64,000 nucleotides of DNA from Telopea speciosissima (GCF_018873765.1 NC_057924.1:3224001-3288000); one strand, 5' to 3'; positions 23,116 to 36,270 are shown, counted from the first letter of the stretch. A program made the numbers and translations. Notes: generated by a model from the sequence alone, not told the origin.

Positions 23116-26100
23116 TGGTCTCATTTTTGTTATCATGTCAATTTAAGTCAAGAGATTTGGTGTCATAGTTTTAAACCCTATTCTTGATTGCATATTTGCG
23201 TATGTATTCTAAATTCTGACTCTACTCACTAAATATGGAGACTTGTTGTAAAGGTTTTATAAATGATTTAAATCAGAATCATATTTATTAATTAGTTGCA
23301 CTTTTCCAAATCATAACCAAATCATTTATTAAACAGTTTGAAGATTATGATTTAAACGTTTTGATTCGATTTTGATTGTTATTTCACACCCTTACGTCTA
23401 TGGCATTGTGTGAATCCACCCTACCCCAATGTAATACTTACCAAACTATGCAAGTAAGATCCAATCATTTAAAATCGGATAACCTACATTTGTAGGTGTG
23501 AGCCTTTATTTGACAAACTTCAATTTCCTATCAAGATAACAATGAAGGATTACTAGATGACCAATATTGTTAATAGGAATCATTATTGATTAACTTGAAA
23601 GCATGTAAGTTTCCATTTTATAAATAGAGGGCTTGTCTAATGTTACTAGGGTTCTCATCTATAAAATGACAAGATAGAAAAAAAATAATAATAAAGGTTT
23701 TGTTTGTTGTAACCACCGTTGGTTATGCGTGATATCTCACATTCAAATCAATGGTCATGTATTTGTATAATAAGATGTGAGAATAATATTTAATAATGAG
23801 AAGTTGAGTCTCATTATATCCTCGTCTTATAGACATCATTCTCTTGTCTTAACTCCAAGTAAAATGGTGACAATTCATTGTTCACCATGCATGGTTACAC
23901 AGATCTCTCTCTCTCTCTCTCTTGGTTATTCAAAAACTTTATTTAACAAAAATATTTTCAAAATAATTTGAAAGTAACTTGTTATCTTATTTAAACGTTA
24001 TACATTTTTCAAGAAGGATATGCGAAATGACAGGATTTATCATCATTAAAAATAATGGATTTGTACTTAAAAGGGTAAAAAAAAAATTGTACCTTTTTTT
24101 TTTAAACCTTAGTTACAAAAAGTTTTTCGATACTCCACATTGTAAACTTTGGTAATTATTTGCTTTAATGTGTATCGTTCCGTAAGTATATTCTAATGGG
24201 TTGCCCATTTCAATAAGATTAGGAGCAATCTTACTAATCATGTAGATTTCCTATTTTTTGTTTTTCGGGAGTGTTTATAAGTATGTGATTTAATAGAATT
24301 TGGCCAACTGCCATAGAAGAACGACAATAACCTTTCAAATTTCACATTAAAATCTAATTAATAAAACTCTTCACACAAAGTAAAGGACCAAGTTTTTTAC
24401 ACCCACAGTAGATAACACAAGGGTATTTCGGGGAAAATATTAAAACTCTATAGAGTTTGTGAAACCTACAATAGTGTGGTGAATATCCCACGCAATGAAT
24501 AAAAACTTTCTCAGAAGATCTATTGAATAAATAAAAGGAAAAAAAAATCAAAGACGATGAGATGTGACAGGCAATAAAATTGAGATAGACCATCAAATTT
24601 GATTGGTTATCATTTACGAGACTTCAACTATCAAAATGACTTGAACATAGTGTTTTAAAAATCAAGATTGGATCGATCTTGATTTTGTCCGATCAAGCTC
24701 AGCCAATCCTTGTACGAAAATTAGGATTGACAGATTATTCACCAATCTGGCCAGAATCCAGATTTTGTGTTTTTAAACCAAACTTCAACATTGTTGCTAG
24801 TTCAAAGATAGATGAAAAGAGTTGGAAAGGGTTCTATCATTATCAAAGGTGGTCCCCATTATTCCAAAGAAGAAATATGTATGACTTTAGTACCTCTGGA
24901 ACTGTTTACCAAAAGAAACCCTAGAACCCTAACTGCAGTTGATGGAAGCTCAATGAGAAAATAATGGCCTCCACTCATTCAATATCTGAGATTTTAGTTG
25001 AATCTGATGCACTGAAAGTGGTTTCCATGGATGTGAAGTTTCATGTTGTCCTCTCTTGGGATGTCATGTCCAGTTGTATTATACGAATAGGAATATTCCT
25101 TGAGAGTGTTGGTGCTTGTATTTTTCTTTTTCTAGCTGGTTTTCCTCCTATGAGATGTCTCCTTGTATTCTTTGGTGCCCATTGAATATTGACAAATCTT
25201 TTTAGTTTAGGGAAAAGTAAGCATGCTCCACCCTTGTACAAATTCCTTTATACATTTCTCACATAATCAACAATGTGGCTCACATTGACACTTTCTTTCA
25301 TATTCAGACCATGTGGTCCCATGTAGATCTCATATGGATGATACTATTTTCTAGTCCCTCATTGATATAATATGTAGATTTTTTGCACTACCTTTACAGG
25401 AATTAATGATAACATTCACTATTCTAGGAGTACAATCAGATGATCAGATCCCAAGGATGAAGAGATTCTCACCGTGGGTAGAGAGAAACTGGGTCCAATA
25501 TATACTCGACGATGATGATGCTCATTTTCTTTTATGGCCGGCCATAGAACTTGGTTTCACTACTTCTCTGAAGAACGATTACAAACCTTTAAATCTCACA
25601 TCTACCTATCAATGAGATAAGAACACTTTGTAGGAAGCCCTAACCCAAAAAGTATCAAAATGCCCTTAGAAACCGAAAAATGATCACCTGGTCAGGGTCG
25701 GATCATAACTGAATATATGTCGAAATACATATCATTTCGAAGGTCTCGACGAGCTCTACAAGAGTCAACACCTTTTGGCGTTGTTATATGCATTTTTAGG
25801 CCTTTTTGGCATGTTTTGAAATTGAAACGGCCCTCTAAAGATCCCCACTGCACTTTCTAGACAGAGATCAGGCTTCACCAATAACAATACATGCCATTGC
25901 ACAAGAAGATATTTGATTGAATTAGGCTATGAAATCTGACTAATGAATAGTCTAGATCTTGCCACATCAATATTCCACGTAGCACAATGAGGACAGTTGA
26001 TTCCAATAGGGAATATCATAACCCATGAGATTTAATCCGGATAGAACTGAAAAGCATATTTTGGACCTTTGACAATAGGAAGTGGGAGATAATGATGACA

Positions 26101-26559
26101 TTCTCTATTCTAAGAAGAGATTCTCTTCATCTTGGGTGAAGGAAACTTTTCGCGATTTTGTAACCTCATGTCTATGGTCGAAACCACACAAGACAAACAT
26201 GGATATGGGTAATATTTCCAGCCTAACCCATGTAGCCCACCTAAAGCAGCCATGAGCTCAATACCAAAAAACACTTAAAAGAGGTTAATTTCTCCTACCC
26301 AAAAAGAAGTTTGTTGTGAGATTTGGTCGATTAGCTCAATTGTTAAATGGGCTCAGCTCAGGCATTAGCCCAGACCCAACCCACTAAGCCACACAGCCTG
26401 CTCTGCTCAAACATGCTAAAACCCAATTGATTCGCTCAACCTACTGATATTATTTTTTGGATGTAGTTTCCCTTCACCCACAGTGAAAAGGGAGTCTCTT
26501 AATCCACCATATCTGATCCTTGCATTGGAGTGGGGAGGGATAGTTTCGATCATGTATAA
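23116..26559. other. Intergenic stretch, no gene recognised
   Basis: AT-rich sequence with a CT microsatellite (about 23901-23922). Weakly open stretches near 24680-24925 and 24965-25185 have no recognisable domain. The second vaguely recalls a decayed LINE RNase H tail (ILVESDALKVVS) but cannot be supported. Dispersed repeats related to 1.2 and 27.1 kb occur near 25.4 and 26.1 kb. Confidence 0.35.
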
Positions 26560-26562
26560 TAA

Positions 26563-27073
26563 AGCCTTGTTTGATTAGAGGGGAGTTAGGTGGGGTGGTA
26601 GAATTGGGACGGGAAAATGCTGATGTGGCATTTGAAAATCCCATCCCAACCTTGTTTGGTTATTCTAGGGTGGTGAACTTATAAAAACTAAGAGAATATC
26701 ATTAATTGTTTTGTTTGCTAATGTGACATTTCAAAATCCCACTTCTAGCCTATCCAAAATCCCACCAATTTGGTGGGACTTTGGTTACTATTCATGGGAA
26801 AATTAACTCCAATAAAATGGATTGGATTCCTCTCCTTGGATCTCCTTGGAGGGCATCGCCTAATGAGGCATCCAATGGTTGGGTTGTGCCGCACACATCC
26901 CGATGGCTGACTTGACATACTCCAAGATGTGTGTGGTACAACCCAGTCGTCAGATACCTCATTAGGCAATGCCCTCCAAGGAGAGGAGTTGAATCCCAAT
27001 AAAACCCCAACAACATGTGGGTCTCATCTTCCCAACAATTCCAACCCACTTTCCCCTCTAAATAAACAGGGCC
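26563..27073. mobile_element. Tourist-like (PIF/Harbinger) MITE, 511 bp, carrying a nested MITE
   Basis: Inverted ends: AGCCTTGTTTGATTAGAGGG, and GGCCCTGTTTATTTAGAGGG as reverse complement of the right end. TAA flanks both sides (26560-26562 and 27074-27076), the usual Harbinger target duplication. Without the nested 178 bp element and its duplication the host MITE would be about 325 bp. No ORF of note. Confidence 0.8.
26818..26995. mobile_element. Foldback MITE nested in the Tourist-like element, exact 9-bp duplication
   Basis: Arms: CTCCTTGGAGGGCATCGCC, CTAATGAGGCATCCAATGG and GGGTTGTGCCGCACACATC, with a right arm that is their reverse complement. CCAATAAAA flanks it exactly at 26809-26817 and 26996-27004. 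Nesting makes it younger than the host MITE. Confidence 0.85.
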
Positions 27074-27192
27074 TAAGGGGTGGGAGTTATTGATGAAAGT
27101 CAATCCCCAATAGTCCAATCATAGGGCCACAACACCCTAGATGAAGAAATTCTCTATTCTCCTTGATGTTGAAAAACTTTCTCATTTTTTTT

Positions 27193-27391
27193 GGGAATGA
27201 GAAAATGCTACTTGGGTGTGTGAGGTACGCTACCCCTGCGTCTAGACACAAGGCCAGCGAAATGACCACCATGCCCCTGAGAAATTCCTCCTTTCTATGG
27301 GGGCATGGTGGTCATTTTGCCCGCCCCTATGTCTAGGCGCAAGGGTAACACACCACACACACCCAGGTGGCCAGGTAGCATTCTATCTCCC
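27193..27391. mobile_element. CAGACAC-core foldback MITE, copy 2
   Basis: Ends GGGAATGAGAAAATGCTAC and, reverse-complemented, GGGAGATAGAATGCTACC. The arms contain GTACGCTACCCCTGCGTCTA and a CATGGTGGTCATTT segment. The flanks are T-rich (ATTTTTTTT left, TTTTTTTTT right), compatible with a 9-bp duplication at 8/9. Confidence 0.75.
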
Positions 27392-27427
27392 TTTTTTTTT
27401 TTGTTTTCAATTCCTTATATAATTCAT

Positions 27428-27615
27428 GGGAAAGAGAAGGCCACCCGATCCCGCAGTGTACGCCACCCCTGCGCCCAGACATAGGGTCTTGTGAAATGAC
27501 CACCACACCCCTGGAACCCTAGAAATGACTAGGGTTGCAACAGTCATTTCACACACCCCTGTGTCAAGGTGCAGGGGTGGGGTGTCTGGCGCGATTGGGT
27601 GACGTTCTTTCTCCC
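27428..27615. mobile_element. CAGACAC-core foldback MITE, copy 3
   Basis: Ends GGGAAAGAGAAGGCCACCC and, reverse-complemented, GGGAGAAAGAACGTCACCC. The arms contain GTACGCCACCCCTGCGCCCA and GAAATGACCACCACACCCC. The right terminus matches the 14339-14511 family end, linking the two MITE groups. No clear target duplication. Confidence 0.75.
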
Positions 27616-27768
27616 ATCATTATGCTTGGTGAAGTGTTTTTTATGCTTAATGACCTCCCATGCGGCAGTATTTGGATGTGGGTCTACATGATCGATAAAC
27701 TCAAATTTCTAGCCCAAAATAAACAAGGCAAAATTGATCCAAAAGCTTAAATCAAATAAAAAAAAAAA

Positions 27769-27905
27769 GGGCTGATGTTCTTTGTACCGCAGCGCAGCCT
27801 GCGTCCAGACACATGGGTCTACCATTCAAGGGACAGGGTGGTCATTTCGCCCACCCCCCTGTGTCTGGGCGCAGCCTACGCCATCAACGCAAAAAACATT
27901 CTCCC
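27769..27905. mobile_element. CAGACAC-core foldback MITE, copy 4
   Basis: Ends GGGCTGATGTTCTTTGTACC and, reverse-complemented, GGGAGAATGTTTTTTGCG. Both arms carry GCGCAGCCTGCGTCCAGACA-like sequence, and the centre reads GGGTGGTCATTTCGCCCACC. It sits in an A-run (AAAAAAAAA left, AAAAAAATG right), so the duplication is only suggestive. Confidence 0.75.
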
Positions 27906-29348
27906 AAAAAAATGCCGCAAAAGGGGAATACAAAGGGAAAAAGAACGTTGCTCACTTGCTTGATCGCGTGCCTCTTGCGCCTTAGACTCAAGAGCATGCA
28001 AAATTACTGCTCAACCGCTTGTGAAATAAAAAATTCTATTCGTGTTGATGTTTCTTTGCACACCCGCATTGGCCCTCATGTTGGTTCAGGGGCTACACAA
28101 CCAAGTAACAATCTCTTCCCAATAACATTTTTGGATAGAATAAGGATTCCCTTCATCAAGGGCAATGATACCATCGGATGCCCAAGGGGAGGGATAGTTT
28201 CGACCCTAAACAATAGAGGGTCGAAGTATAATCCCATCACCAATTGGTGAAGAAAAATTGTTAGCGTCCTTTTTTACAATTCAAGTTGCTTTCTTTACTC
28301 ATTTTAGGGCTAAAATGTTATGAAAAAGGACAATAGCCCTAAAATGTTATGAAAAAGGACAATAAAGTTCTCTATCACATGGATCCAACGCTAACACTAT
28401 AATTTTTCTCTCCTACCTTGTCATGTGGTCTCATATGGGTGATATCATTCTCCACGCCACCATTGCTATGATGTGGAATATTCCTTCCCCCACTGGCGTC
28501 GTGGGAATGGATGATGAAGGAATGACAGTTCCTTTCAAAAATCGGAATTGAATCGACCATAAACCAACCCTAATTCTAAATGTTTTGATCTCGCCGATGG
28601 TTTTTTTCACCAGATCACTGGGTTTTCATATCTGGGCCGATTCTAGGGTTTCTAAGATTAATCAATAAGCTCTGGATCAGAATTAGCTGGGACCAATTCG
28701 GAGTTTAAAAGCGTTGGATACACAGATGTGTAGAATGGGTAACAGGCAATGGTATGATTACATACATATTCCAGCATCATTTTGGGCCTCTTTATGTAGA
28801 TTCTTGTGAGGGAGACAAACCACAGCTCCATGTGGGTATGCAAACAAAGAAAAAAGGAAAAGGCAAAGCAAAAGCATAACAAAGGTAAAGTAGCCAAACC
28901 TCATAATAAAATGAAGAACAAAAGAAAGGAAAAAAGATAAAGAAGGCTAAAGCATGCTTGATCTCACTTGAGCAGCCATGTTCATTAACTGAGATTTAGT
29001 AGTCAAACTGACAAATGATAACAGTTATTCAACAAACCCATTACCTGCACTCCTTTCATTTTTTTTTTTTAAACAGTCCTTTACAAATGGTTAATAAGTT
29101 CTTGCTACAGAAATGAAGCTTAACACCTGATGAATTTGCAGACATGGAGAGAGAAAAGATAGAGAAACCTCTCAGACAGGGAATAGCTCTCTCTTATTAT
29201 GGTGATATTCACCAATGGATTTCTAGCCTTTCTTCTTTGAACTTCTCTTTGAGTGGAAAAATAGAAGGGAGGGGGGGGGGGGGGAGGGGGAGAGGGGCTT
29301 AGAATGTAAGTGAATGAACGAAATTTGCTGTCATAGACTGAAGAATAA
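27906..29348. other. Intergenic stretch downstream of RhoGDI
   Basis: No gene recognised. A 31-bp-scale tandem (CCCTAAAATGTTATGAAAAA, twice) lies at about 28305-28364. A G-run of about 12-14 bases at 29271-29284 lies just beyond the RhoGDI stop, on the C side of its transcript. The RhoGDI 3' UTR is expected near 29120-29348. Confidence 0.4.
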
Positions 29349-32246
29349 TCAGCTAGTGGAAGGCCAATCTTTCTTGATGTCGAAGGTGTAGTTGATCGAC
29401 AAGTAGGACTGGTTGTCATCATCAACAAACTGAAACCAAAAGCAGAGATATGAAACATTCAGGTGATCAGATACGAATAACAATCAGCTGAGGTCAGACA
29501 GAAAACTAGAAATAGTGTCCAATGTGCAGATATTAGGTTCCATAAAGAACACAAACATATGTCAGCTTCAGCCAGACCCATTTTGGAGGGTGTGCCATCC
29601 ATGGTTATAAAACATGGCATCAGTACCCGTATCGGTCTTGGCCGATACAGAGATGAATACTGCTACCAATCAGGCACATCAAGGCCATACCAGACAATTC
29701 AATCTCAACATTTCACTTTTTGGGTGTTTCACCGATACCAAATCAGTCTAGTATTGGCCAATTCACTTTCATTTCCTTTTTCACACTTCTCATCTCATGT
29801 CTTCATTTCTTCTTTTCTCTTACTTTGATGTGCAAGGATCCATGTACCCGACCCCATTTAGATGGGATACAGCTTAGTTTGTTGTTGTTGTTGTTTTAGA
29901 ACCATGGTGCCATCAACTAATCTTTGAATTGATGAGCCTTTTTTTTTTTTTGATGATATGTACAAGTCTGGTAATCAATGAGCCAAGTCCTTACAAAGGA
30001 CATAAGCAAATATTAGTGTGATATGTTTCCTTACAAAAACATTCTTTTGAGAAGGATAAAGATGAGAACAGTAAATGAGAAAACGACTTGAGAGGGAGAG
30101 TCATTTGTGTCCATGAGTACTAAGATTGTTTCCATCTCCTATAAACATGTCCCACATCACAGTCTGGAGTCTGGACCACCATTTTTGATAATTTAAAAGG
30201 TATTGATATGCGATGGCTACGGGTGATCCATCCACTATGCATCCAGAAACCTCAATAACTGATTGATGTGTAGACAGTGTAGTGGGTTCCATTATTATGG
30301 CTACAACCAGCCAAAGGAATTCATAGCTTTGAAATGTTTTAGAAATAATAAGAGCCAATCACTCATTTAGTACAGCAATGACACCTGAGTTAAACTATTA
30401 TCATGAAGAATCCTCACAATAGCAACTAAACATGGGTAACACATGAAAACTTAACTGAATCAAGGTATCTATTTTAGCAGAAAAACAGCTTTTGCCTCTG
30501 ATTAATTGATACTACAAATCTGTATCTATTTTATCCCATATATATAATATTACTTTCCCATAATCAGAATGTCAAGTATCATAAATTGAGAAAATGAATT
30601 GTCAAGGGGTGGAACCTACCTTTGTTTTTGCTGAATATGATCCTCTAGCAAATATGCCAGAAGGAGTGGTCTCTTCTGGCATCTCATGTGTGTAAGGCTC
30701 TGCCTGAGGACTGAAGGTTCCTAGCATCTCTTTTGTACTGTCCACTGAAATCAAATTGAGTGAAAAGTACATGTTTTAATCCATTCAGACAAGTTTAGAA
30801 ACAGTAAAAATTAAAATCTCATCTGTTGAAAGATTAGTAAATGGACCTAAATTGATTCTGAAGAAAAAAAGGAGAAAAAGCTTACCCTTGACACCAGTTT
30901 TCCACACCGTATTGGTGTATTTGAGCCCAGAGACAATGTTGTTGCTGACCTTAAAGGAGAATTTTAGGCTGTAACGGCTACCTTCTTTCAAAGTAAACCA
31001 TAGGCCTTTGGGGTTTCCAGCCTCAGGGATGCGAAGAAGAAGTTCAGGTCTATCAGGGGAGAGGATAGAGAGGCTCAGGATCTTAACATCTGGTTCCAAA
31101 GTTTCTACACCAGAGGAAAACCAAGAAAATGTAAAACACAGAAGACTGATTTTATTCGATCAGAAAGTAAACATCACACATTTAATAGAAACAGATAACA
31201 TGGTGAAAAGGAATTTCTAGAAATACATGCAGAAGAGGCATTTCTACAGACAGAATCATAGTTAAAATGGTGTCCCAGGATGAAGCATACAATTCTAAAA
31301 CCAAAACTTTCTAGAAATACATGCTCTGTGCCTAAGAAATAATCAGGGGGAAAAAAACATTTTCTACAATCTGGATAATGAAATTGGAGTAGGAAATGCA
31401 GAAGTGGACAAACCCATCAAAAGATGTAATAAACTGTTAAAACTGAAGAAAATAAGTCAAGTTTATGACCCATGGGGAGGGGGATTTTTTAATTGGAAGG
31501 ATCACGCGAACTTGGAGGGAGAAGAAAGGGGGCCGGGGTTAGAGACAGAGAAACCAGTCAAAATTGAAGCTAGCCATCTCTGAAAATCTGAGTAAAAGAT
31601 AATCTTGTTCTTTCAGTGCTAATCTTGCCATTTTTTAGTACAAGATTGCAGGTTTTATTGTATTTTCTAGCTTTTATCAGTTAAGAGTATTAGCAACCAA
31701 GCAAAATATGAAATAAAAATGGCAATTCTTTCTCTAAACCTGATATTCTTAAGAACAATGTTTCATTCTTAAGAGCACAAGAAAATGAGCACCTCCAACA
31801 GAATTGAGATCGACACTCCCGAGAAGCTGTTCCTTCCACCTCCTCAGACTCTCATCGTCCTGAACAACAAAATCAAATAACATAAAAATGCTGGCTTTTC
31901 AGGAACAACTATCTCACAAACAATCAAAATTAATAAAAATTAAAATGCGTTCTTTTAATGTCTACCAAACCTTATCCTTCTCAAGCTGCTCCTTCAATGT
32001 GCACTGGGGACCCAATTCTATTTTTCTTTCCTCGTCGTCCTCTTCTTCCTCAGTAGCATACAGAGAGGTCTCACTCATCTGTCTATTGTACTTCTCTCCT
32101 TCTCTCAGAGCCTCTTCAGTTGGTGTTGGAGATGGTGGTGGTAGATTTTTGGAAGATTCTGATACATGACTCTTCTCCTCACTATCTTTGCTTTCATCAA
32201 AACCCATGTTCTTGGAACTTGAAACAGCTCCAACAGCCAAAGACAT
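29349..32246 (-). CDS. Rho GDP-dissociation inhibitor (SCN1/RhoGDI family)
   Basis: RhoGDI binds prenylated ROP/RAC GTPases, keeps them GDP-bound and extracts them from the plasma membrane. In Arabidopsis SCN1 restricts root-hair initiation sites. Coding exons: 32246-31971, 31859-31793, 31104-30886, 30744-30620, 29429-29349, giving 768 bp (255 aa). All introns are GT-AG with matching phase. The start MSLAVGAV resembles plant RhoGDIs (MSLVSGAR), although the frame stays open upstream. The N-terminal third is acidic and disordered (ATEEEEDDEERKIELGPQ) and leads to the helical arm EQLEKDKDDESLRRWKEQLL. The beta-sandwich that holds the prenyl group follows (about 100-250), with ILSPDRPELLLRIPE, FTLKEGSRYSLKFSFKVSNN, TNTVWKTGVKVDSTKEMLG, EETTPSGIFARGSYSAKTKF and a terminal FDIKKDWPS. 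The length is slightly above the Arabidopsis proteins, all of it from the N-terminus. Confidence 0.96.
29595..29775. repeat. TATCGGT-type degenerate repeat in RhoGDI last intron
   Basis: Contains CCCGTATCGGTCTTGGCCGA, CACCGATACCAAATCAG and TATTGGCCAA-like motifs. It is related in style to patches at 12.8, 15.3, 33.9 and 50.0 kb. Confidence 0.5.
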
Positions 32247-32830
32247 CAACAATTCATGAACAGCTATATCTTGGTGAGGGTAAAACCCAGCAAACCCACA
32301 GAGACACAGCCCACCAAAACCAAACCCCCAAAAGGAATAGATCAAAATCTCTTCACTAGGTGAGAATCTGTCAAAGTAAAACACAAACAAGAACTTTACA
32401 AAAGAGAGAATCTCCCCTGTCAACCAGCCTTGAAAAGAAAACAAACCTCTGTCTCTCCCTCCCCCCACACAAAAACGAAAATTTTCGAAAACCCACAAAG
32501 AATAGAGACCCACAAAAGCAAAGAAGACAAAAAAAGGAAAATAGTAATTGTTTCTCAAGCTGGCAAGAGTAGTTGATTGCTGAAGGCTGTAAGAGACAGA
32601 GAAGGAGAGAGAGAGAGATTGTTTGGGGAAGCTTGAACAGTGGGAAAAGGTCATGTGGTGTTCCGAATATATGAATTGAAGAGGAATGGAAGTGGAGAGA
32701 TCGTGAGGGTCACTCTCGCTATTCTCTACACGCAGGCCACGATTCTGACGCCCTTGTAAAACGTTCGGCTTCTTCAACTCACAGCCTAAGATTGGGTGGA
32801 CAATAGCTGCCTTTGACCTCTTCTTCGGGA
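32247..32830 (-). promoter_or_regulatory. RhoGDI 5' leader and promoter-proximal region
   Basis: Upstream of the RhoGDI ATG. A GA run at 32604-32619 reads CTCTCTCT on the sense strand. The frame stays open for 177 codons upstream, but that stretch is Phe/Leu-rich leader sequence with no homology to the family and no ATG that I would prefer. No definite TATA box was found. Confidence 0.35.
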
Positions 32831-35819
32831 TTTTAAAAAAGTACAGATCCGTTAATGGTGTGGTCCTTCCTCATACCCAAAAACGGGTTTCGGTTTTCCT
32901 ACACAAATTTTTTTCCGTTTAATCATGGAAAATGGAAAGCTGCCTGATCCCTTCCAGGCTGCGATCAGACACAGACACAGGTCAGCCCCGTGTTGATGCA
33001 GGGAGCATTTTTCTAATCATAAAATATCCAAAATTATCAGGGTTTTAAAATCAGAAATCGAATCGGAATTGGTCCAATAAACCTTTGAGTCTACCAGAAA
33101 GGGTATAAATCGGGAAAATATTGGTGTGAATATTCTGATTTAGGATGGCACAAATCGACCAATTCCCAATCCAATTCATCGATTTTTGAAACCCTAGTTG
33201 TTATAATTGTCTTATAAGGATTCGAAATTCGAAAGAGACCAATCAATTTGGGGTTGATCTGGATTGGAATCAACAAACCAGTTGCTTGGTTAGAGTTATC
33301 CTTGCACCTAAACACAAATCAATACCTTTGCATACGAAAAAACCGTTCATCTCCCAATGAAATCGAAAATCACATCCATATCAATGCCTCCACACACATT
33401 TGCATTGGCTACCGTGCTGATGCAAGGCCTACACGATTGGTTAGCATTCTCTTACCCTTAAAAATATATGCAAGTGAGAGGTTACCATAGAGGAGCATGA
33501 ACAATTTAGGACATTTCAGTAATACAAATATTTTGTTTTGATAATTTAATTAAATAAAAAAAAATGATTGAATAATTTGATAAATCAAAATTTTTTTTTA
33601 GATAATCTATTTAATTTTTAAAAGACTTTACAAACGGAACAAGTCAGTCCGTGGCACATGTCTCATGGGTTACATACCAATAATTGGTGCAAGGGACTTA
33701 GAAACTTTTCCACAAAATTTCAACCTTATCCAACTTTGCGACAAGAGACATTTGGATCTATCTTTCCATACAAGTGACTTGTGAGAAACACATCTACAAA
33801 TGTGTGGAGAGCTAGAATTCTAACCTTGTTGTGTCAGAACCTATAGGCCAAGGCACGGTCTCACGTAGACAGTTTCCATGGGGGCGTAGACCTCACAAAA
33901 TAAATAGGCCATTCTCTCTCTCTCTCTCTCTCTCTCTGGTATAGGTATTGGTATTGGTATTGGAGGCCATATCGGTCTCCGGCTATACTGATTCTGATAT
34001 GTCCATATCGATTTAGTATGGGCCATTGGCCCAGTATCAGATGAAATTTCAAAATAACAATGATAATAATAAAATAATATATGGACTGATACAATACTGA
34101 TACCTTGATCCATGAGGACCATGACCTCTCTAAGAAATAAGTATTTATTGTTAGGATTATTTTTAAAATATATATATTTTTTGGTAGAAAGGATTATTTT
34201 AAAATTATAATGAAATAAAAGTAGGGTAGATTTCATCACTGAGTCAGAAAAACAATTATGATGAGATTCAATAATTTGCAATGGGGGCCAATCCACAGGG
34301 GCCCATGTAGGAAATTTCCCTGGGCCAATCGACAGGGGCCATGGAAAATTTAGCATTTTGTTCTCTGCCATCTAATTCTTATCTTTTTGGCCGTACCAAT
34401 CTAAGCAGTCTCTTTTAGCATCAAAATTTATATAGATGGAACTTCTATTTACAGGCCCTGGGATTAAGAACCCAAGTAATAGTCCATTGCAGGTCAGGAT
34501 TTCAATGGGGATCCCCCATTAGTGTCATTCCAAACCCAGTCTTTTAAAAAAAAAATGCATACAATGCTTTTGTGTTTAGGAGCCAAAGTAGTAGACTTCT
34601 AGCGAAATTCAAATATAATTTATAAGGCAGAAACTCTAATGAGAAATGTTATTGCATATACGCCAAAATCAATCAATCAATCAAAATCTGATGAAGTCCA
34701 TACTAGTTTACTAATGGGAGGCAGGAAAAGATCAGTTCCTAACCCCTAATTGTTTCTGCTAGACCAATATATTTCCCAGCCAAGTCAGCCAGAATTGGGA
34801 TCGGCCTCGACCAATTCCGATCCGAGTCCAGCGACTGGTCTGATTCTATAATCCATGGCAAAGACATTGACTGGGTTTGTGATTTGCTAGTCAATGGGAG
34901 TTGGGAAACAAGGCTGAGTCAGTTCTTTGGGATCATTGAAGGTCTCATGTAGTATGAGGTAGAGAAGATTTATGGTTTTAACTGATGCAAAAAAAAAAAA
35001 AAAAAAAAAGTGTTCATGATTTTGCTTCTTTTGAGAAGATTGAATCTAATTGGAGAATGAGCATTTTTCCCCTTTTGGGAGGGGGGTGTCCAATGAGAGT
35101 GCAATTAAATAAATAAATTTTATTTTGCAGTACTTTAGTATCTCTAATTCTCTACTTTAATCTTTATAATTTTCTACCTCATGAGAATGTTAGAATGCTG
35201 TTTCTGTCCTTGGGAACTTTTAATGGTATTTCGATTCTCCATTTTGTTTGACTCAGATGATGAGAGGTTGTTTCTAGGTTCTATTTTAATGAGGATTTGG
35301 TTTTCCCCAAAGAGAGAGGGGAGGGAAAAGGAAACTATAGAATGGGTTTTCCATACTAACCTTTGAGCCCTAGGATTGGTGTTGCCTTACTAAACCAGCC
35401 TTGATCAGAATTCACCTATCAGGGTGGGGTTGTGAATTTGTAGGGTTGTAGTTTTATAGAGAAGACTGCCTAGCCAAAGCTGAAGCCAGGTTGCAATGAC
35501 TGCAATATATCCATATTTTGCAAGCCAATGTCTTACCTTCTCTTCAAGTTGCTATTTGAGTTCTAATCACAAGTGCAGCCATTGAGCCATAGAATACTAA
35601 AAAGCCAATACAAGAGCATGGTGACATTCAGGCTTGGCAGCTGAGTCACAGGGAAAGCCAACACAAGATCATGGTGATGTTTCATGCAACTGGCACCACA
35701 CGAAATGTATCACGCAACTTGCACAAAGTATAAATTTCAAATACTCTAAACTATCAGGCAAAAAATAAGTTTTTTTCTAGCATTTACAATGTGTTTTTGA
35801 TTAAGTTAATAGCACAAAG
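32831..35819. other. Intergenic stretch between RhoGDI and the unnamed membrane-protein gene
   Basis: No gene recognised. It holds a CT microsatellite at 33912-33938 followed by (GGTATT)n and TATCGGT-type sequence to about 34035, an A20 run near 34988-35008, and AATCGG/GATCGG-type degenerate motifs at 33050-33260 and 34795-34850. Open frames here are low-complexity. Confidence 0.4.
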
Positions 35820-35831
35820 CCTGGTTGAAAC

Positions 35832-35990
35832 AAAGAACGTACCCAGTGCACAAGGCTCCCACCACTGCGGGGTCTGGGGAGGGTCATAATGTACGCAGCC
35901 ATAACCCTGCTTTAGCAAAGAGGCTGTTTCCAGACTCGAACCCATGACCACTTGGTCACAATGGAGCAACCTTTACCGTTGCACCAAGGC
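35832..35990 (-). repeat. Au-like SINE, near full length, with target duplication
   Basis: Minus-strand copy. The head GGCCTTGGTGCAACGGTAAA and box-B-like GGTTCGAGTCTGG are followed by AAACAGCCTCTTTGCTAAAG, GGCTGCGTACATTATGACCC and GAGCCTTGTGCACTGGGTAC. The flanks CCTGGTTGAAAC (35820-35831) and CCTGGTCGAAAC (35991-36002) are an 11/12 target duplication. It lies just 3' of the gene ending at 36271. Confidence 0.9.
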
Positions 35991-36270
35991 CCTGGTCGAA
36001 ACAGTAATACATAAACTCTATAGCTAGCATGGTGGAAAGCAATGTTCTTCAGAAATGGAGTTTGTTACATTCAAAGCCCTAGCCAGTCATTTTCACAGAA
36101 AACTCACTAAATTACTCAATCTTTTATACAAATTCAGCCATTTCTGTAGTTAAACTTTGTATCAAATGTTGACAAAAATGGATCCGCTTTAGGAAAAAGC
36201 TACTATGATAATCATCACAGCAGAAAGACATGGAACAAGAAGAATACCTAAGCACCTGAAACATAAGGTA

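Noticed and set aside
24964-25185. Possible LINE RNase H remnant (ILVESDALKVVS)
   Set aside because: Only a short vague resemblance, with no reverse-transcriptase sequence or poly(A) tail nearby.
27813-28250. 145-codon open frame
   Set aside because: It runs through the foldback MITE at 27769-27905 and beyond. It has no domain, and its composition follows the repeat.
32247-32777. Upstream in-frame extension of RhoGDI
   Set aside because: Phe/Leu/Ser-rich leader without similarity to RhoGDI, and the plant family starts at MSL.
33841-34371. 176-codon open frame on the minus strand
   Set aside because: It spans a CT microsatellite and (GGTATT)n repeat that translate to RERERERE and PIPIPI. 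No homology recognised.
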